52,823 nt of DNA from Nitrospinota bacterium. GTDB taxonomy: Bacteria > Nitrospinota > Nitrospinia > Nitrospinales > Nitrospinaceae. The translations under genes were made by a program, and so were the position numbers. The notes beneath the pieces were generated by a model. That model saw nothing but the letters and a program-made list of their open reading frames with translations, was not told the origin of the DNA and made no database searches. The stretch is taken from positions 1 to 52,823 of the forward strand of contig JAOUPX010000007.1 in assembly GCA_029879645.1 (NCBI GenBank), read 5' to 3'. This document shows, piece by piece, positions 29,080-37,613 of this stretch. Within the stretch, counting starts at the first letter, position 1, and every line of letters starts with the position of its first letter.

Positions 29080-30279
29080 GTGGATAATACCCAGGATATT
29101 GTTAAAACAGTTCAGGTCAACGGAGTCAATATTACCCTGGTGGGAACAGCTCACGTTTCCCAAAAAAGCGTTGATCTGGTTGAGGAGAAGATCCGAACCG
29201 GGGAATACGACCGTATTGCCATAGAATTATGTCCCCCCCGTTTTCAAAACCTTGTTCAAAAATCCATGTGGAAGAACCTGGATATTTACCAGGTTTTGCG
29301 CCAGGGCAAAGGATCTCTGCTTCTGATTAATCTGGCTCTGACCGCCTATCAGAAGCGGCTGGCAGAAAAAATTGGCGTGGAACCTGGCCAGGAAATGGTG
29401 AAAGCAATTGAACTTTCCGCAGAATATAATTTGCCGCTCGAAGTCATCGATCGGGATATCACCACTACTCTGCAACGCATGTACCGCAGAGTTTCATTCT
29501 GGCAGAAATTGAAGCTGATATCCAGTTTGATCGCCAGTATTTTTGTCGGCGAGGAAGTTACCGAACAGCAGATTGAGGATCTCAAGGAAGGCGACATGCT
29601 TCACTCTCTGGTGGAGGAATTTGGAGAAGTTTTGCCATCCGTCAAGAAAGTGCTTATTGACGAGCGCGACCAGTACATGGTCGGGAAACTGATCGAGATG
29701 ACGAAGTCATCCGACGGCCCCAAAAATATTCTGGCGATGGTGGGCGCGGGCCATCTGGTCGGCATGTTGCCCGCGTTTGAAAGTCCTCCCGATTCAGAAA
29801 AATTGAATGAACTCGATAGGAGACCTCCTCCAAGTAGAACCGGTTATTATATCGGTTGGGGGATAGGCCTGTTTATTATGAGCATGTTTGCCGTCGGGTA
29901 CTTTCGCTCGCCTGAGTTAGGCACGGAACTGATTATCCAGTGGGTTGTGATCAATGGCGGTTTGAGCGCCCTGGGGGCGGCCATCGCATTTGCGCATCCG
30001 ATTTCGGTGTTGGCGGCTTTTCTGGCCGCGCCTTTGACTTCGCTCAATCCGACCATCGGGGCCGGAATGGTGGTCGGTATCGTGGAATCCTTTATCCGGA
30101 AACCCAAGGTGGCTGATTTTGAGTCGATGCGCGAGGATATTGCCCATTTTTCCATGTGGTGGAAAAATGGTGTGATTCGGGTATTTCTGATTTTCTTTTT
30201 CGCGAATCTCGGTTCGGCGGCTGGGACTTTTATCGCTGGTTCGTCCATAGTTTATAGAATTTTCGGTTCGGGGCCATGA
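29080..30279 (+). CDS. TraB-family membrane protein
   Basis: About 399 residues from GTG 29080, which has AAAGGA just upstream; a TTG at 29020 would add 20 residues. Residues ~1-225 form the TraB/PrgY domain, a Tiki/GumN-like fold, with GTAHVSQKSVDLV, IAIELCPPRF and MVGAGHLVGM; these hold the conserved Gly-x-x-His and Glu residues. The C-terminal ~140 residues have several membrane helices (YIGWGIGLFIMSMFAVGYF onward). Known relatives include enterococcal pheromone-shutdown TraB; distant Tiki proteins are metal-dependent proteases, so a peptidase role is possible but unproven. Its stop overlaps the next gene by 4 bp (ATGA). Confidence 0.85.
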   Translation: MDNTQDIVKTVQVNGVNITLVGTAHVSQKSVDLVEEKIRTGEYDRIAIELCPPRFQNLVQKSMWKNLDIYQVLRQGKGSLLLINLALTAYQKRLAEKIGVEPGQEMVKAIELSAEYNLPLEVIDRDITTTLQRMYRRVSFWQKLKLISSLIASIFVGEEVTEQQIEDLKEGDMLHSLVEEFGEVLPSVKKVLIDERDQYMVGKLIEMTKSSDGPKNILAMVGAGHLVGMLPAFESPPDSEKLNELDRRPPPSRTGYYIGWGIGLFIMSMFAVGYFRSPELGTELIIQWVVINGGLSALGAAIAFAHPISVLAAFLAAPLTSLNPTIGAGMVVGIVESFIRKPKVADFESMREDIAHFSMWWKNGVIRVFLIFFFANLGSAAGTFIAGSSIVYRIFGSGP

Positions 30280-31211
30280 ACCGGAAATCTCTGCGGGTGG
30301 CAGTTACTCCCCCACCAATTTGTAGTTCCTCCACTCTGAGAGAGGAGCTCTCCGGTCTTTTCCCGCGGCCTTTGTTTAATGAGAAGGGCCGTTACCTGAG
30401 CGAGGACGAGTTGATCCAGTTTGCGAGTGAGGCCGATGCCCTGCTGGTTGGTCGGGATCCAATTACTGAGCCGGTACTTGCCGCTCTGCCTCAATTAAAA
30501 ATCATTGCCAAATATGGAGTGGGTCTCGATACCATCGATCAGGAGGCCCTGAAGCGACATTCTGTGCAACTGGGATGGACTCCCGGTGTCAACCGGCGTT
30601 CGGTGGCGGAACTGACTCTGAGTTTCATGCTGGGGCTGTGCCACAACGTGTTCAAAGTAGGGTTGGCTCTCAAGCGGGGACAATGGATCAAAGACGGCGG
30701 CCACCTGCTGCAGGGAAGAGTTATTGGAATTGTGGGGTGCGGGAATATCGGCCAGGAAGTGGTGCAGTTGTTGAAACCGTTTGGGTGTACCGTCTGGATT
30801 CGCGATATCGTCGACAAGGCTGAATTCTGCAAAAAGACCGGGGCACTGGAAAAAAGCCTGGAAGAAGTGCTGGCGGGGGCCGATATTATTTCCATGCATG
30901 TTCCGTTGACAAAGGAAACGGGAAATATGATTGACGCAACCGCTCTTCGCGCCATGAAGCCGACGGCTTTTTTGATCAATACCAGCCGGGGCGAGGTGGT
31001 CGATCAGGCGGCATTAAAAGAGGCTTTAAAAGGGGAAACGATCGCGGGTGCGGCTCTGGATGTCTTTTCCCAGGAACCTCCGGATGACGTGGAATTTTTA
31101 AGTCATCCCCGTTTAATGGTCACCCCGCACATCGGCGGGAACGCTTTAGAAGCGGTAGAAGCCATGGCTCGTGCCGCGTTTCAAAACTTGGAAAATTATT
31201 CCAGAAGTTGA
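30276..31211 (+). CDS. D-2-hydroxyacid dehydrogenase (phosphoglycerate dehydrogenase-like)
   Basis: A 311-residue NAD-dependent dehydrogenase. The Rossmann motif is GIVGCGNIGQEV, the catalytic Arg is in INTSRGEVVDQ, and the acid-base His is in VTPHIGG. KYGVGLDTID and PGVNRRSVAELTL are close to SerA-type 3-phosphoglycerate dehydrogenases, but the C-terminal ACT/ASB regulatory domains of long SerA are missing (short form). So the substrate may be 3-phosphoglycerate or another 2-hydroxy acid. It is translationally coupled to the TraB-family gene by a 4-bp overlap. Confidence 0.87.
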   Translation: MNRKSLRVAVTPPPICSSSTLREELSGLFPRPLFNEKGRYLSEDELIQFASEADALLVGRDPITEPVLAALPQLKIIAKYGVGLDTIDQEALKRHSVQLGWTPGVNRRSVAELTLSFMLGLCHNVFKVGLALKRGQWIKDGGHLLQGRVIGIVGCGNIGQEVVQLLKPFGCTVWIRDIVDKAEFCKKTGALEKSLEEVLAGADIISMHVPLTKETGNMIDATALRAMKPTAFLINTSRGEVVDQAALKEALKGETIAGAALDVFSQEPPDDVEFLSHPRLMVTPHIGGNALEAVEAMARAAFQNLENYSRS

Positions 31212-31220
31212 GGAATCGCC

Positions 31221-32027
31221 ATGAGGTACTGTATTAAGAAAATTTCGTGGTTGATGTGTTTGTCCGTATTCCTGGGAGTCGCGTCCCCGGCAGTGGCCGA
31301 TAAAGATGACCATTTTTCTGAGAAAGCGTTGCAACAGTTACATGAAAAGCATGAGCGTGAAGAACGGGAATTAAAGCGTCTGTCGGAAATGGTGCTGATT
31401 CCTGCCGGGGAATTTGTTATGGGACGAAACGGGGTGAACGCCAATGAAGAACCCGCCCACCCTGTTTATCTCGACGCATTTTATATGGATAAGTATGAAG
31501 TCACCCAACTTCAGTATCTGAATCTTACGGGCACCAATCCAAGTTATTTCGCAAAGTGTCCCCTGTGCCCGGTGGAAAAGGTGACTTATCAGCAAGCTTT
31601 AAAATTTTGCAGCAAAATGGGGAAACGTCTGCCTACCGAGGCGGAATGGGAAAAGGCCGCTCGCGGTGAAACCACGGGTTGGTACTTCTGGGACAGGGAT
31701 ATTATCGATCTCTACGCCTGGTATGGGAATAATGCCGGCAAGCGTACGCGGCCCGTGGGCACCCGCAATCCCAACCGTTACGGATTGTATGATATGGCGG
31801 GCAATGTATGGGAGTGGGTGCAGGACTGGTACCAACCCGACTATTATTCTAAAACTCTGCAGCGCAACCCTAAGGGATCCAAAACGGGCACGGCTAAAGT
31901 GATCCGCGGCGGTTCCTGGGGCAACACCCAGGAGCAGATCGTGCATGCTTACCGCGATTCACGGGAACCTAACACCCGTTACATAAACGGAGGGTTTCGC
32001 TGTGCAAAGGATGCGAAGGGAAAATAA
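31221..32027 (+). CDS. exported FGE/SUMF1-like protein lacking catalytic cysteines
   Basis: 268 residues with a signal peptide (SWLMCLSVFLGVASPAVA|DK), so periplasmic or exported. After a charged helical linker (ALQQLHEKHEREEREL), residues ~55-265 form the formylglycine-generating-enzyme fold: EFVMGR, EEPAHPVYLDAFYMDKYEVT, KRLPTEAEWEKAARG, GLYDMAGNVWEWVQDWY, RGGSWG. True FGE carries two Cys shortly after GGS; here that stretch is GGSWGNTQEQIVHAYRDS without Cys, so oxidation of sulfatase cysteines is unlikely. No sulfatase is nearby. Starts 9 bp after the dehydrogenase with an AGGA ribosome site. Such proteins may act in binding or protein modification of other kinds. Confidence 0.88.
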   Translation: MRYCIKKISWLMCLSVFLGVASPAVADKDDHFSEKALQQLHEKHEREERELKRLSEMVLIPAGEFVMGRNGVNANEEPAHPVYLDAFYMDKYEVTQLQYLNLTGTNPSYFAKCPLCPVEKVTYQQALKFCSKMGKRLPTEAEWEKAARGETTGWYFWDRDIIDLYAWYGNNAGKRTRPVGTRNPNRYGLYDMAGNVWEWVQDWYQPDYYSKTLQRNPKGSKTGTAKVIRGGSWGNTQEQIVHAYRDSREPNTRYINGGFRCAKDAKGK

Positions 32028-32032
32028 GTAAT

Positions 32033-32641
32033 ATGAATGAAGAAATGCGCAATGGCTACGAACAGGCCGACTGGCAGAAGCATTACGATGAAAACGATCT
32101 CGCCTGGGACTTGGGGGAGACGGCGGCCCCCTTCGTCCGTATGTGGGAGGACCAGGTGATTCAGCCGGGATCTTTAATGGTACCCGGGTGTGGTCAGGGG
32201 CATGAGGTGATTTTTTTCGCCGAGCGGGGATTCCGGGTCACAGGAGTCGACTTTTCTCCCGGAGCGGTGAAACTTCTGCAAAACTCTTTGAACCAGAAGA
32301 CGCTGGACGCGCAGGTTTTGCACAGGGATTTTTTTGAGCTGGAGTCGAAACATGACCGGGCCTACGACAGTCTGCTGGAGCAGACATTTTTCTGTGCGAT
32401 CCGTCCTGACCAACGACCGGCATATGTGAAAACCGTATCACGTATTTTAAAGCCTGGCGGACTGCTGTTCGGTTTGTTTTATGAGACAGGGGAGGAAGGC
32501 GGCCCCCCGTTCAACACCAGTGAGGCGGATATCCGGAACCACTTTTCTCAAGACTTCGAGATCGAACGTCTCGAGAAATGTATGCTTTCCAACGAGAGAC
32601 GCCAGGGCAAGGAATGGCTGGCAATCATGCGTAAAAAATAG
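32033..32641 (+). CDS. SAM-dependent methyltransferase, thiopurine methyltransferase-like
   Basis: 202 residues of class I Rossmann methyltransferase. Motif I is LMVPGCGQGHEVIFFAERG and the post-I acidic strand is VTGVDFSPGAV; the N-terminal WQKHYDENDLAWDLGE and later LEQTFFCAIRPDQR fit the TPMT family. In bacteria such enzymes methylate thiols, selenium or tellurium compounds; the true substrate here is open. It begins 5 bp after the FGE-like gene and is its likely operon partner. The second ATG at 32045 is an alternative start. Confidence 0.86.
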   Translation: MNEEMRNGYEQADWQKHYDENDLAWDLGETAAPFVRMWEDQVIQPGSLMVPGCGQGHEVIFFAERGFRVTGVDFSPGAVKLLQNSLNQKTLDAQVLHRDFFELESKHDRAYDSLLEQTFFCAIRPDQRPAYVKTVSRILKPGGLLFGLFYETGEEGGPPFNTSEADIRNHFSQDFEIERLEKCMLSNERRQGKEWLAIMRKK

Positions 32642-32642
32642 A

Positions 32643-33305
32643 TCAGGTGTGTTTGAAGGGAAGGATGCATTCTTCGCTATCGTTTTTCGGCGAGTTGACG
32701 GTTTTTGTTATCTCATAATGATCCAGTAAACCCTCTTTCAAAGGTTTCAGCAAACTCTGATATTCCTCTGATGAGGGGCTCAACCAGCGGTCGTAGTCTG
32801 TCGGCATGAGGATAACCGGCATGCGGTGGTGGATGGGTTCAATATCCCTGTTGGCCGCGGTGGTGATGATGGTGAAGGTCTGCATGATTTCCTGTCCGCT
32901 GTCCCATTCCGACCACAGTCCGGCGAACGCAAACAGCTCGCCAGAGCGCATACGGATGTACTGAGGGAATTTTCCCTGCTCGCGGGCCTGCCACTCATAA
33001 AACCCGTCAGCCGGAACCAGACATCTCTTTTTTTTGAGGGAGGAGCGGAAACTGGGTTTTTCGTGGACGGTTTCGGCGCGGGCGTTGATCAGCCGGTTAC
33101 CTATTGCGGCATCTTTGGCCCAGGATGGGATCAGGCCCCATCGCATGGCGTGAAGTTCGCGCCCTTCGTTTCCGGTTAAGACAATGGGTACGGACTGGCT
33201 GGGCGCTATGTTGTATCTCCTGTCATGGTCCATCTCCACAGCGATTGCCTGAAAATGTTCTTTCAGCGTTTTAATCGGTTTGGTCAGGCTGTAACGTCCG
33301 CACAT
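32643..33305 (-). CDS. SRAP-family abasic-site DNA-protein crosslinker (YedK/HMCES-like)
   Basis: 220 residues from ATG 33305, chosen because the catalytic Cys must be residue 2 (MCGRYSL); the frame is open for 20 more upstream codons. Other active-site residues are visible: Asn in INARAET, Glu in DGFYEW and His in IHHRMPVIL. SRAP proteins crosslink to abasic sites in single-stranded DNA and shield them during replication. Converges with the methyltransferase gene with a 1-bp gap. Confidence 0.95.
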   Translation of the reverse strand: MCGRYSLTKPIKTLKEHFQAIAVEMDHDRRYNIAPSQSVPIVLTGNEGRELHAMRWGLIPSWAKDAAIGNRLINARAETVHEKPSFRSSLKKKRCLVPADGFYEWQAREQGKFPQYIRMRSGELFAFAGLWSEWDSGQEIMQTFTIITTAANRDIEPIHHRMPVILMPTDYDRWLSPSSEEYQSLLKPLKEGLLDHYEITKTVNSPKNDSEECILPFKHT

Positions 33306-33421
33306 CAGGATTTTGGCTACTTCCGGGTTCAAGATGAAAGAAAATTTTGGAGGTTTCGCAATCAATCATATAATGAATTACTGAATATGAATAGAGGCGT
33401 CATCCCTTTCCAGGAAATTCC

Positions 33422-34861
33422 ATGCATATAAAGTCCAGCGGTTCTGCCGTAAAAAAAGGCAAAAAAATATACTCCGGCATATTTCGTGACGGCGGCGCAG
33501 GCTCTCGCGCCAAAAGCCGCTTCCGGAAACGCCGCCGGGATTTGATGAAAAAAGAAGACCGTTTGATCGTGTTGACCGGTGTGCCTTACGGGCCGGGGCA
33601 GGAGACCACTTGGGCATACGCCCATGCACCGACTTACCAGGAGCCGACGGTCATGTACCTGACCGGGATCAACCAGTCGGAAGTGATTCTTTTGCTGGAC
33701 CCCGGTTCAAAAGAGTCGGATGAAATTCTGTTTGTCAGAAAGAAGGACCCCAAAAAGGAGTTTTGGGACGGCATTCGTTTTGGGGTGGGCGATCCCGCCA
33801 GTATTCGGGAAGTGAAGCGGGTGACGGGGGTCAAGGATGTGCAGGATATTGACGACTTCGATACAATTTTCAGGAAACGATTGGCGAAGCGGAAAAAGAA
33901 GCAGGTGGGTACGTTCTGGCTGGAGAGCACTAAATCCGGTCGGCGTCGAACCATCAAAACCGATCACAACTGGAAATTTAAAAAGAGAATTGAAGGACTG
34001 CTGAGAAAAGTTAATGCGCCAAAAGGATGTCTCACCAATATCATGCAGTCTCACTTTGAACTGCGGCTTCCGTTGGATGCTTATGATATCGCCAACACCC
34101 GCAAGGCACAGGCGATTACCGGAGATGCGTTCAAGGAGACCCTGAACAATTTCAGCAAGTTCGACAATGAATACCGGGTTCAGGGCTTTCTTGAGGGACA
34201 AATGCTGATGAATTCTCCTTATGGACTCAGTTTTCCGGGCATTATCGCGGCGGGTCATAATGCCACGGTTCTTCATTATATGAAAAACGATGATCCGATC
34301 GGCAAAGGGGAACTGGTGCTGTTGGATTTCGGGGTACGTTGGATGACCATGCACGCGGATATTTCCCGAACGGTTCCCGCTTCAGGAAAGTTCAATCCAA
34401 TGCAGAGGATTTTATACGAGGTCGTGCTGGAGGCACAACTGGCGGTGGAAAAATTCGCATGTGCCGGGGTGACCATTGCCGAACTCAATGACAGGTGTTG
34501 GGAAACCCTGCAAAGGGGTTTGGATGAAAAATTTTACGCCCTGGGGGGTAAATCCAAAATGGCCTATAAGGGGCGTCCTCACGGCGTGAGCCACCTGATG
34601 GGGGAGCAGGAGCATGATGGTGATCCGTTCCGGGAATATGGGGTGGAGCCGATGAAGCCAGGGTGGATGATCAGTAATGAACCGGGCCTGTACGGAAAAT
34701 TCCGGTGGAAACACCAAGGGAGGGTTTACGATGAGGAAATCGGGATTCGCATTGAGGATAATCTGCTGATTACCAAAACCGGATGCATCAATTTATCGAA
34801 AGGAATACCTAAACGGGTGAGTGAGATTGAGAGGCTGATGGCGCGGCCGCGCCGTAAATGA
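33422..34861 (+). CDS. M24B metallopeptidase (Xaa-Pro aminopeptidase family)
   Basis: A 479-residue protein with AGGAA ahead of ATG 33422. The N-terminal creatinase-like domain (YLTGINQSEVILLLDP) follows an unusually basic leader of ~40 residues (KKGKKIY, KSRFRKRRRDLMKK); an ATG at 33545 would give the usual start. The C-terminal pita-bread domain has the dinuclear metal ligands: Asp in LDFGVRW and HADISRT, His in HGVSHLMG, Glu in SNEPGLYG and Glu in IEDNLLIT. It removes N-terminal residues before proline; physiological peptides are unknown. Its stop touches that of bcp. Confidence 0.9.
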   Translation: MHIKSSGSAVKKGKKIYSGIFRDGGAGSRAKSRFRKRRRDLMKKEDRLIVLTGVPYGPGQETTWAYAHAPTYQEPTVMYLTGINQSEVILLLDPGSKESDEILFVRKKDPKKEFWDGIRFGVGDPASIREVKRVTGVKDVQDIDDFDTIFRKRLAKRKKKQVGTFWLESTKSGRRRTIKTDHNWKFKKRIEGLLRKVNAPKGCLTNIMQSHFELRLPLDAYDIANTRKAQAITGDAFKETLNNFSKFDNEYRVQGFLEGQMLMNSPYGLSFPGIIAAGHNATVLHYMKNDDPIGKGELVLLDFGVRWMTMHADISRTVPASGKFNPMQRILYEVVLEAQLAVEKFACAGVTIAELNDRCWETLQRGLDEKFYALGGKSKMAYKGRPHGVSHLMGEQEHDGDPFREYGVEPMKPGWMISNEPGLYGKFRWKHQGRVYDEEIGIRIEDNLLITKTGCINLSKGIPKRVSEIERLMARPRRK

Positions 34862-35320
34862 TCAGAGGCCCTTCAAGACGTCGGCAACCTCATCGACGTG
34901 TCCTTTGACTTTTACCTTTGGGAAGATTTTCCGCACCACTCCCACCTTGTCAATAATGAAAGTGCTTCGCACGATTCCCATGAACGTTTTACCGTAGAGC
35001 TTTTTTTCCTGCCACACGCCGTACTTGTTCACCACCTTCTGGTCGACATCGCTGATCAGAGTAAACGGCAAGTCGTATTTTTCGATGAACTTCTGGTGTC
35101 TTTCAGGAGAGTCGATGCTGACGCCCAGGATTTCCGTGTTTTTAAATTGCTTGAACTGGTCTCGAAAATCGCAAGCTTCGGTAGTGCAACCGGGGGTCAT
35201 GTCTTTGGGGTAAAAATAGAGGACCACATTCTTTTTGCCCCTGAAGGAGCTCAGTTTGATTTTATTCCCGTTTTGATCAGGGGCTGAGAAATCCGGAGCC
35301 TTGTTTCCTTCTTTAATCAT
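34862..35320 (-). CDS. bcp: thioredoxin-dependent thiol peroxidase (Bcp/PrxQ)
   Basis: A 152-residue atypical 2-Cys peroxiredoxin that reduces H2O2 and organic hydroperoxides in the cytoplasm. The peroxidatic Cys45 and resolving Cys50 lie in KDMTPGCTTEACDFRD, five residues apart as in the PrxQ class. The ends (GNKAPDFSAPDQNG, VKVKGHVDEVADVLKGL) are typical. It starts 18 bp downstream of the small secreted-protein gene on the same strand. Confidence 0.96.
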   Translation of the reverse strand: MIKEGNKAPDFSAPDQNGNKIKLSSFRGKKNVVLYFYPKDMTPGCTTEACDFRDQFKQFKNTEILGVSIDSPERHQKFIEKYDLPFTLISDVDQKVVNKYGVWQEKKLYGKTFMGIVRSTFIIDKVGVVRKIFPKVKVKGHVDEVADVLKGL

Positions 35321-35338
35321 AAGATATTCGATAAATTA

Positions 35339-35791
35339 TCAGGCTTCCATTTCCTGGATAAGTTTGTCCAGGCTGGTATTCAGGCCGTTGATTTTGGCTA
35401 AAATATCTTTGACGGGATTGCGGCCGGGACTCAGGTTGAAGATCATCCGTGCATCCCCCAAAATACCTTCAATTTTTTCATAATTTGCTTTCGAAGGGGA
35501 TTTTGATTTGGCGCATTGAGCCTCAAAGATGACAATGATGCGCTGCAGTTTTCCATCGACCTGAAAACCGATCATGGAATCGCCTCGCAGCGAAGACGCT
35601 TGCTCCATATATCCCCAAAGACCGCCCCTGCCCTGAGTCACTTCAAAGCTCGCACGCAGGCTTCGGCTTGCTTCCCGGCAGGAATCTGCAAATGTCAGGT
35701 TGGGAAGGAGAAAAGTTACAAAAAGAATTCCTGCAAAACTCCGTCGAATATATCCGGTTATTGGTGTGTCATGACCCTCGAAAAACCTCAT
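35339..35791 (-). CDS. small exported protein of unknown function
   Basis: 150 residues with a signal peptide (RRSFAGILFVTFLLPNLTFA|DS), so probably periplasmic. The mature part has two Cys (DSCREA and EAQCAKS), which could form a disulfide, and ends in a helical stretch (LNTSLDKLIQEMEA). I do not recognise a family. The N-terminal dozen residues before the basic stretch are long for a signal peptide, so an internal start is possible. It precedes bcp on the same strand. Confidence 0.65.
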   Translation of the reverse strand: MRFFEGHDTPITGYIRRSFAGILFVTFLLPNLTFADSCREASRSLRASFEVTQGRGGLWGYMEQASSLRGDSMIGFQVDGKLQRIIVIFEAQCAKSKSPSKANYEKIEGILGDARMIFNLSPGRNPVKDILAKINGLNTSLDKLIQEMEA

Positions 35792-35962
35792 GATAGTACC
35801 CCTGATAATGGGTTTGCTAAAAGTAAGTATTCCTCATACTAACTGTACTTTAAATAGTCCATATCAAAGCATATAACCAAGAAAAGCGAGAGTTGTCAAA
35901 CGTATTATTGGGATATGTCATCAGGCCGCATTAAAAGGAAGATAATGAATGCAAATTCAAAA

Positions 35963-37585
35963 TCATTGTAAAAACAGATCGTTATCCTTCAATTCCTTGA
36001 ATACCGGGTCGGTTTTCAAAACCTGCAGGATCGACGGTTTGATTTTTTGAACGACCTTAAGGTTTTCAAGAGCCTTTTCAGAATCACCCTTTTGGGCGTA
36101 TGATTTAGCCAGTAGCACCCGGTGCGAAAGGATATGTTCATGATTCGGATTGGAAATCAGGGTACGTTCCAGAAGGGTGATGGCTTTATGAGGCACCCCC
36201 ATTTTATAATAGGCGGTAGCCATATTGAGTTTGCTCATCAAATGCCCCGGGTGGGTTCTCAGGGCCAGTGAATACAGGGCCAGTGCACGCTGGTACATCC
36301 CATAATAGGCGAACACTTCACCCTTTCGGTTCAGCGCATTGGCGGGATCGAAAAACGGTTCGCTTTCGTCAAGAATCGCACGGGTATCCGCAGTTTGAGC
36401 GGGCAATTCCGCCAGGCTGATTTTGGCCAGCCCGTCCGGGTCCCCCAGCGCTTCTGATTTTTTGTAATAATCCTGCGCCTGGTCGAGTAGCCCCCGCATC
36501 ACCCGCATGTCTCCCAGCTCCTGGTTTCCCTTGGCCTGCAGAGTTTTGTCGTTGGGATGAGCTTTCAGAAGTTTTTTAACCGATTCCTCGGTTAAGTCCA
36601 GCCGCAGAAACAGGCTGGCGATGGCGATCAGAACCTGCTGAGTGGCTTTATCTTTAGGTTTAAGACGGGCGGCGGTTTGGATTTCAAACAACGCCTGACC
36701 ATATTTCCCGGATTCGTAAAGCGCTCTGGACCGGTTGAGGTGATAGCTATGAGGCGACACCTGGGACGGGAGCTTGTCGGTGTCGCCTTTCTTGATGAGC
36801 TCAATCAATGTACGCGCCGCTTCCACCTTGGAATGATTCTTCCGGGTTTGCCAGATGCGATTGAGATGGTCTTCAGCCACTTTAAACTTTTTTTGCTGGG
36901 TATACAGATAGCCCAGCTGGTAGCGCGATTCCAAATCATCGGGATTGAGGGACAGTGCCTGGAGGAATGACTGCTCGGCGTGCTCCAGATCGTTCAGATA
37001 AAAGAAATTCATGCCCCGTTCGTAATGGTAGATTCCATTAGAGGGATCGATTTTTGCCGCGATTTCCAGTTCGCGGTTGGCCAGCATCATATGCCCCATC
37101 GCCGTCAGGGTCTGGGCGAATTCGTAATGGACGTCTACACTTTGGGGATGCTGGTGCGCCGCGATCTTGCACGCCTGGTCGGAGAGCTCCACATTCCCCA
37201 TGATGCGATAGATCCGGCAGTGCGCGAAGGGAATCGCAGGGTGCCGGCGCTGAATATTCCGTCCCTCCTGCAGAACCATATAGGAATCCTTGTACTGCTC
37301 CATTTCATAAAGGAGCAGGGATTTCAGAATCAGCGGGGTGCCTTTTTGCGGATTTTCCTGATGGGCGCGCTCGATCAGCTGCATGGCCTCGTCATATTTT
37401 TTTTGACCGACCAGTGCATGAAACTCGGCGTAAACGGGATTTTTGCGGTCCTCCTTGGCCTGATGTTCATCCCACAGGGTGATATCCATGCCGGGAAACT
37501 TCGCCTGCGCCGGTTGGGAGAACATCATTAAACCCACAACTGCCCCTAAACTTAAAAACAAAAACTTCCAATTCTGCTGCTTCAA
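35963..37585 (-). CDS. exported TPR-repeat protein
   Basis: 540 residues from TTG 37585, which has AAAGGAG six bases before it and starts a clean signal peptide (KFLFLSLGAVVGLMMFSQPAQA|KF). The frame is open for 73 further codons, but these overlap the Lcl-domain gene and look non-coding. The mature protein is built from about ten TPR-like helical pairs (e.g. YHYERGMNFFYLNDLEHAEQ, ALFEIQTAARLKP, PHKAITLLERTLISNPNHE). TPR proteins scaffold complexes; here probably in the periplasm. It follows the Lcl gene by 28 bp, so the two probably work together. Partner and function are unknown. Confidence 0.87.
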   Translation of the reverse strand: MKQQNWKFLFLSLGAVVGLMMFSQPAQAKFPGMDITLWDEHQAKEDRKNPVYAEFHALVGQKKYDEAMQLIERAHQENPQKGTPLILKSLLLYEMEQYKDSYMVLQEGRNIQRRHPAIPFAHCRIYRIMGNVELSDQACKIAAHQHPQSVDVHYEFAQTLTAMGHMMLANRELEIAAKIDPSNGIYHYERGMNFFYLNDLEHAEQSFLQALSLNPDDLESRYQLGYLYTQQKKFKVAEDHLNRIWQTRKNHSKVEAARTLIELIKKGDTDKLPSQVSPHSYHLNRSRALYESGKYGQALFEIQTAARLKPKDKATQQVLIAIASLFLRLDLTEESVKKLLKAHPNDKTLQAKGNQELGDMRVMRGLLDQAQDYYKKSEALGDPDGLAKISLAELPAQTADTRAILDESEPFFDPANALNRKGEVFAYYGMYQRALALYSLALRTHPGHLMSKLNMATAYYKMGVPHKAITLLERTLISNPNHEHILSHRVLLAKSYAQKGDSEKALENLKVVQKIKPSILQVLKTDPVFKELKDNDLFLQ

Positions 37586-37591
37586 AGTAAA

Positions 37592-37598
37592 CTCCTTT
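37592..37598 (-). promoter_or_regulatory. ribosome-binding site that fixes a TTG start
   Basis: AAAGGAG on the minus strand, with a 6-base spacer to TTG 37585. It is the strongest argument for starting the TPR gene here rather than at 37804. Confidence 0.75.
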
Positions 37599-37613
37599 GC
37601 TGTTGAGCGCTTG

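Noticed and set aside
28912-29163. Minus-strand frame ending in a hydrophobic stretch (WKWWGTAIGFLAVISLLM) before uvrB
   Set aside because: The hydrophobic end looks like a small membrane protein, but no ATG, GTG or TTG with a ribosome site lies near it, and its upstream part is antisense to the TraB-family gene.
31221-32027. Active sulfatase-modifying formylglycine-generating enzyme
   Set aside because: The fold is right but the Cys pair after the GGS motif is missing, and there is no sulfatase gene nearby.
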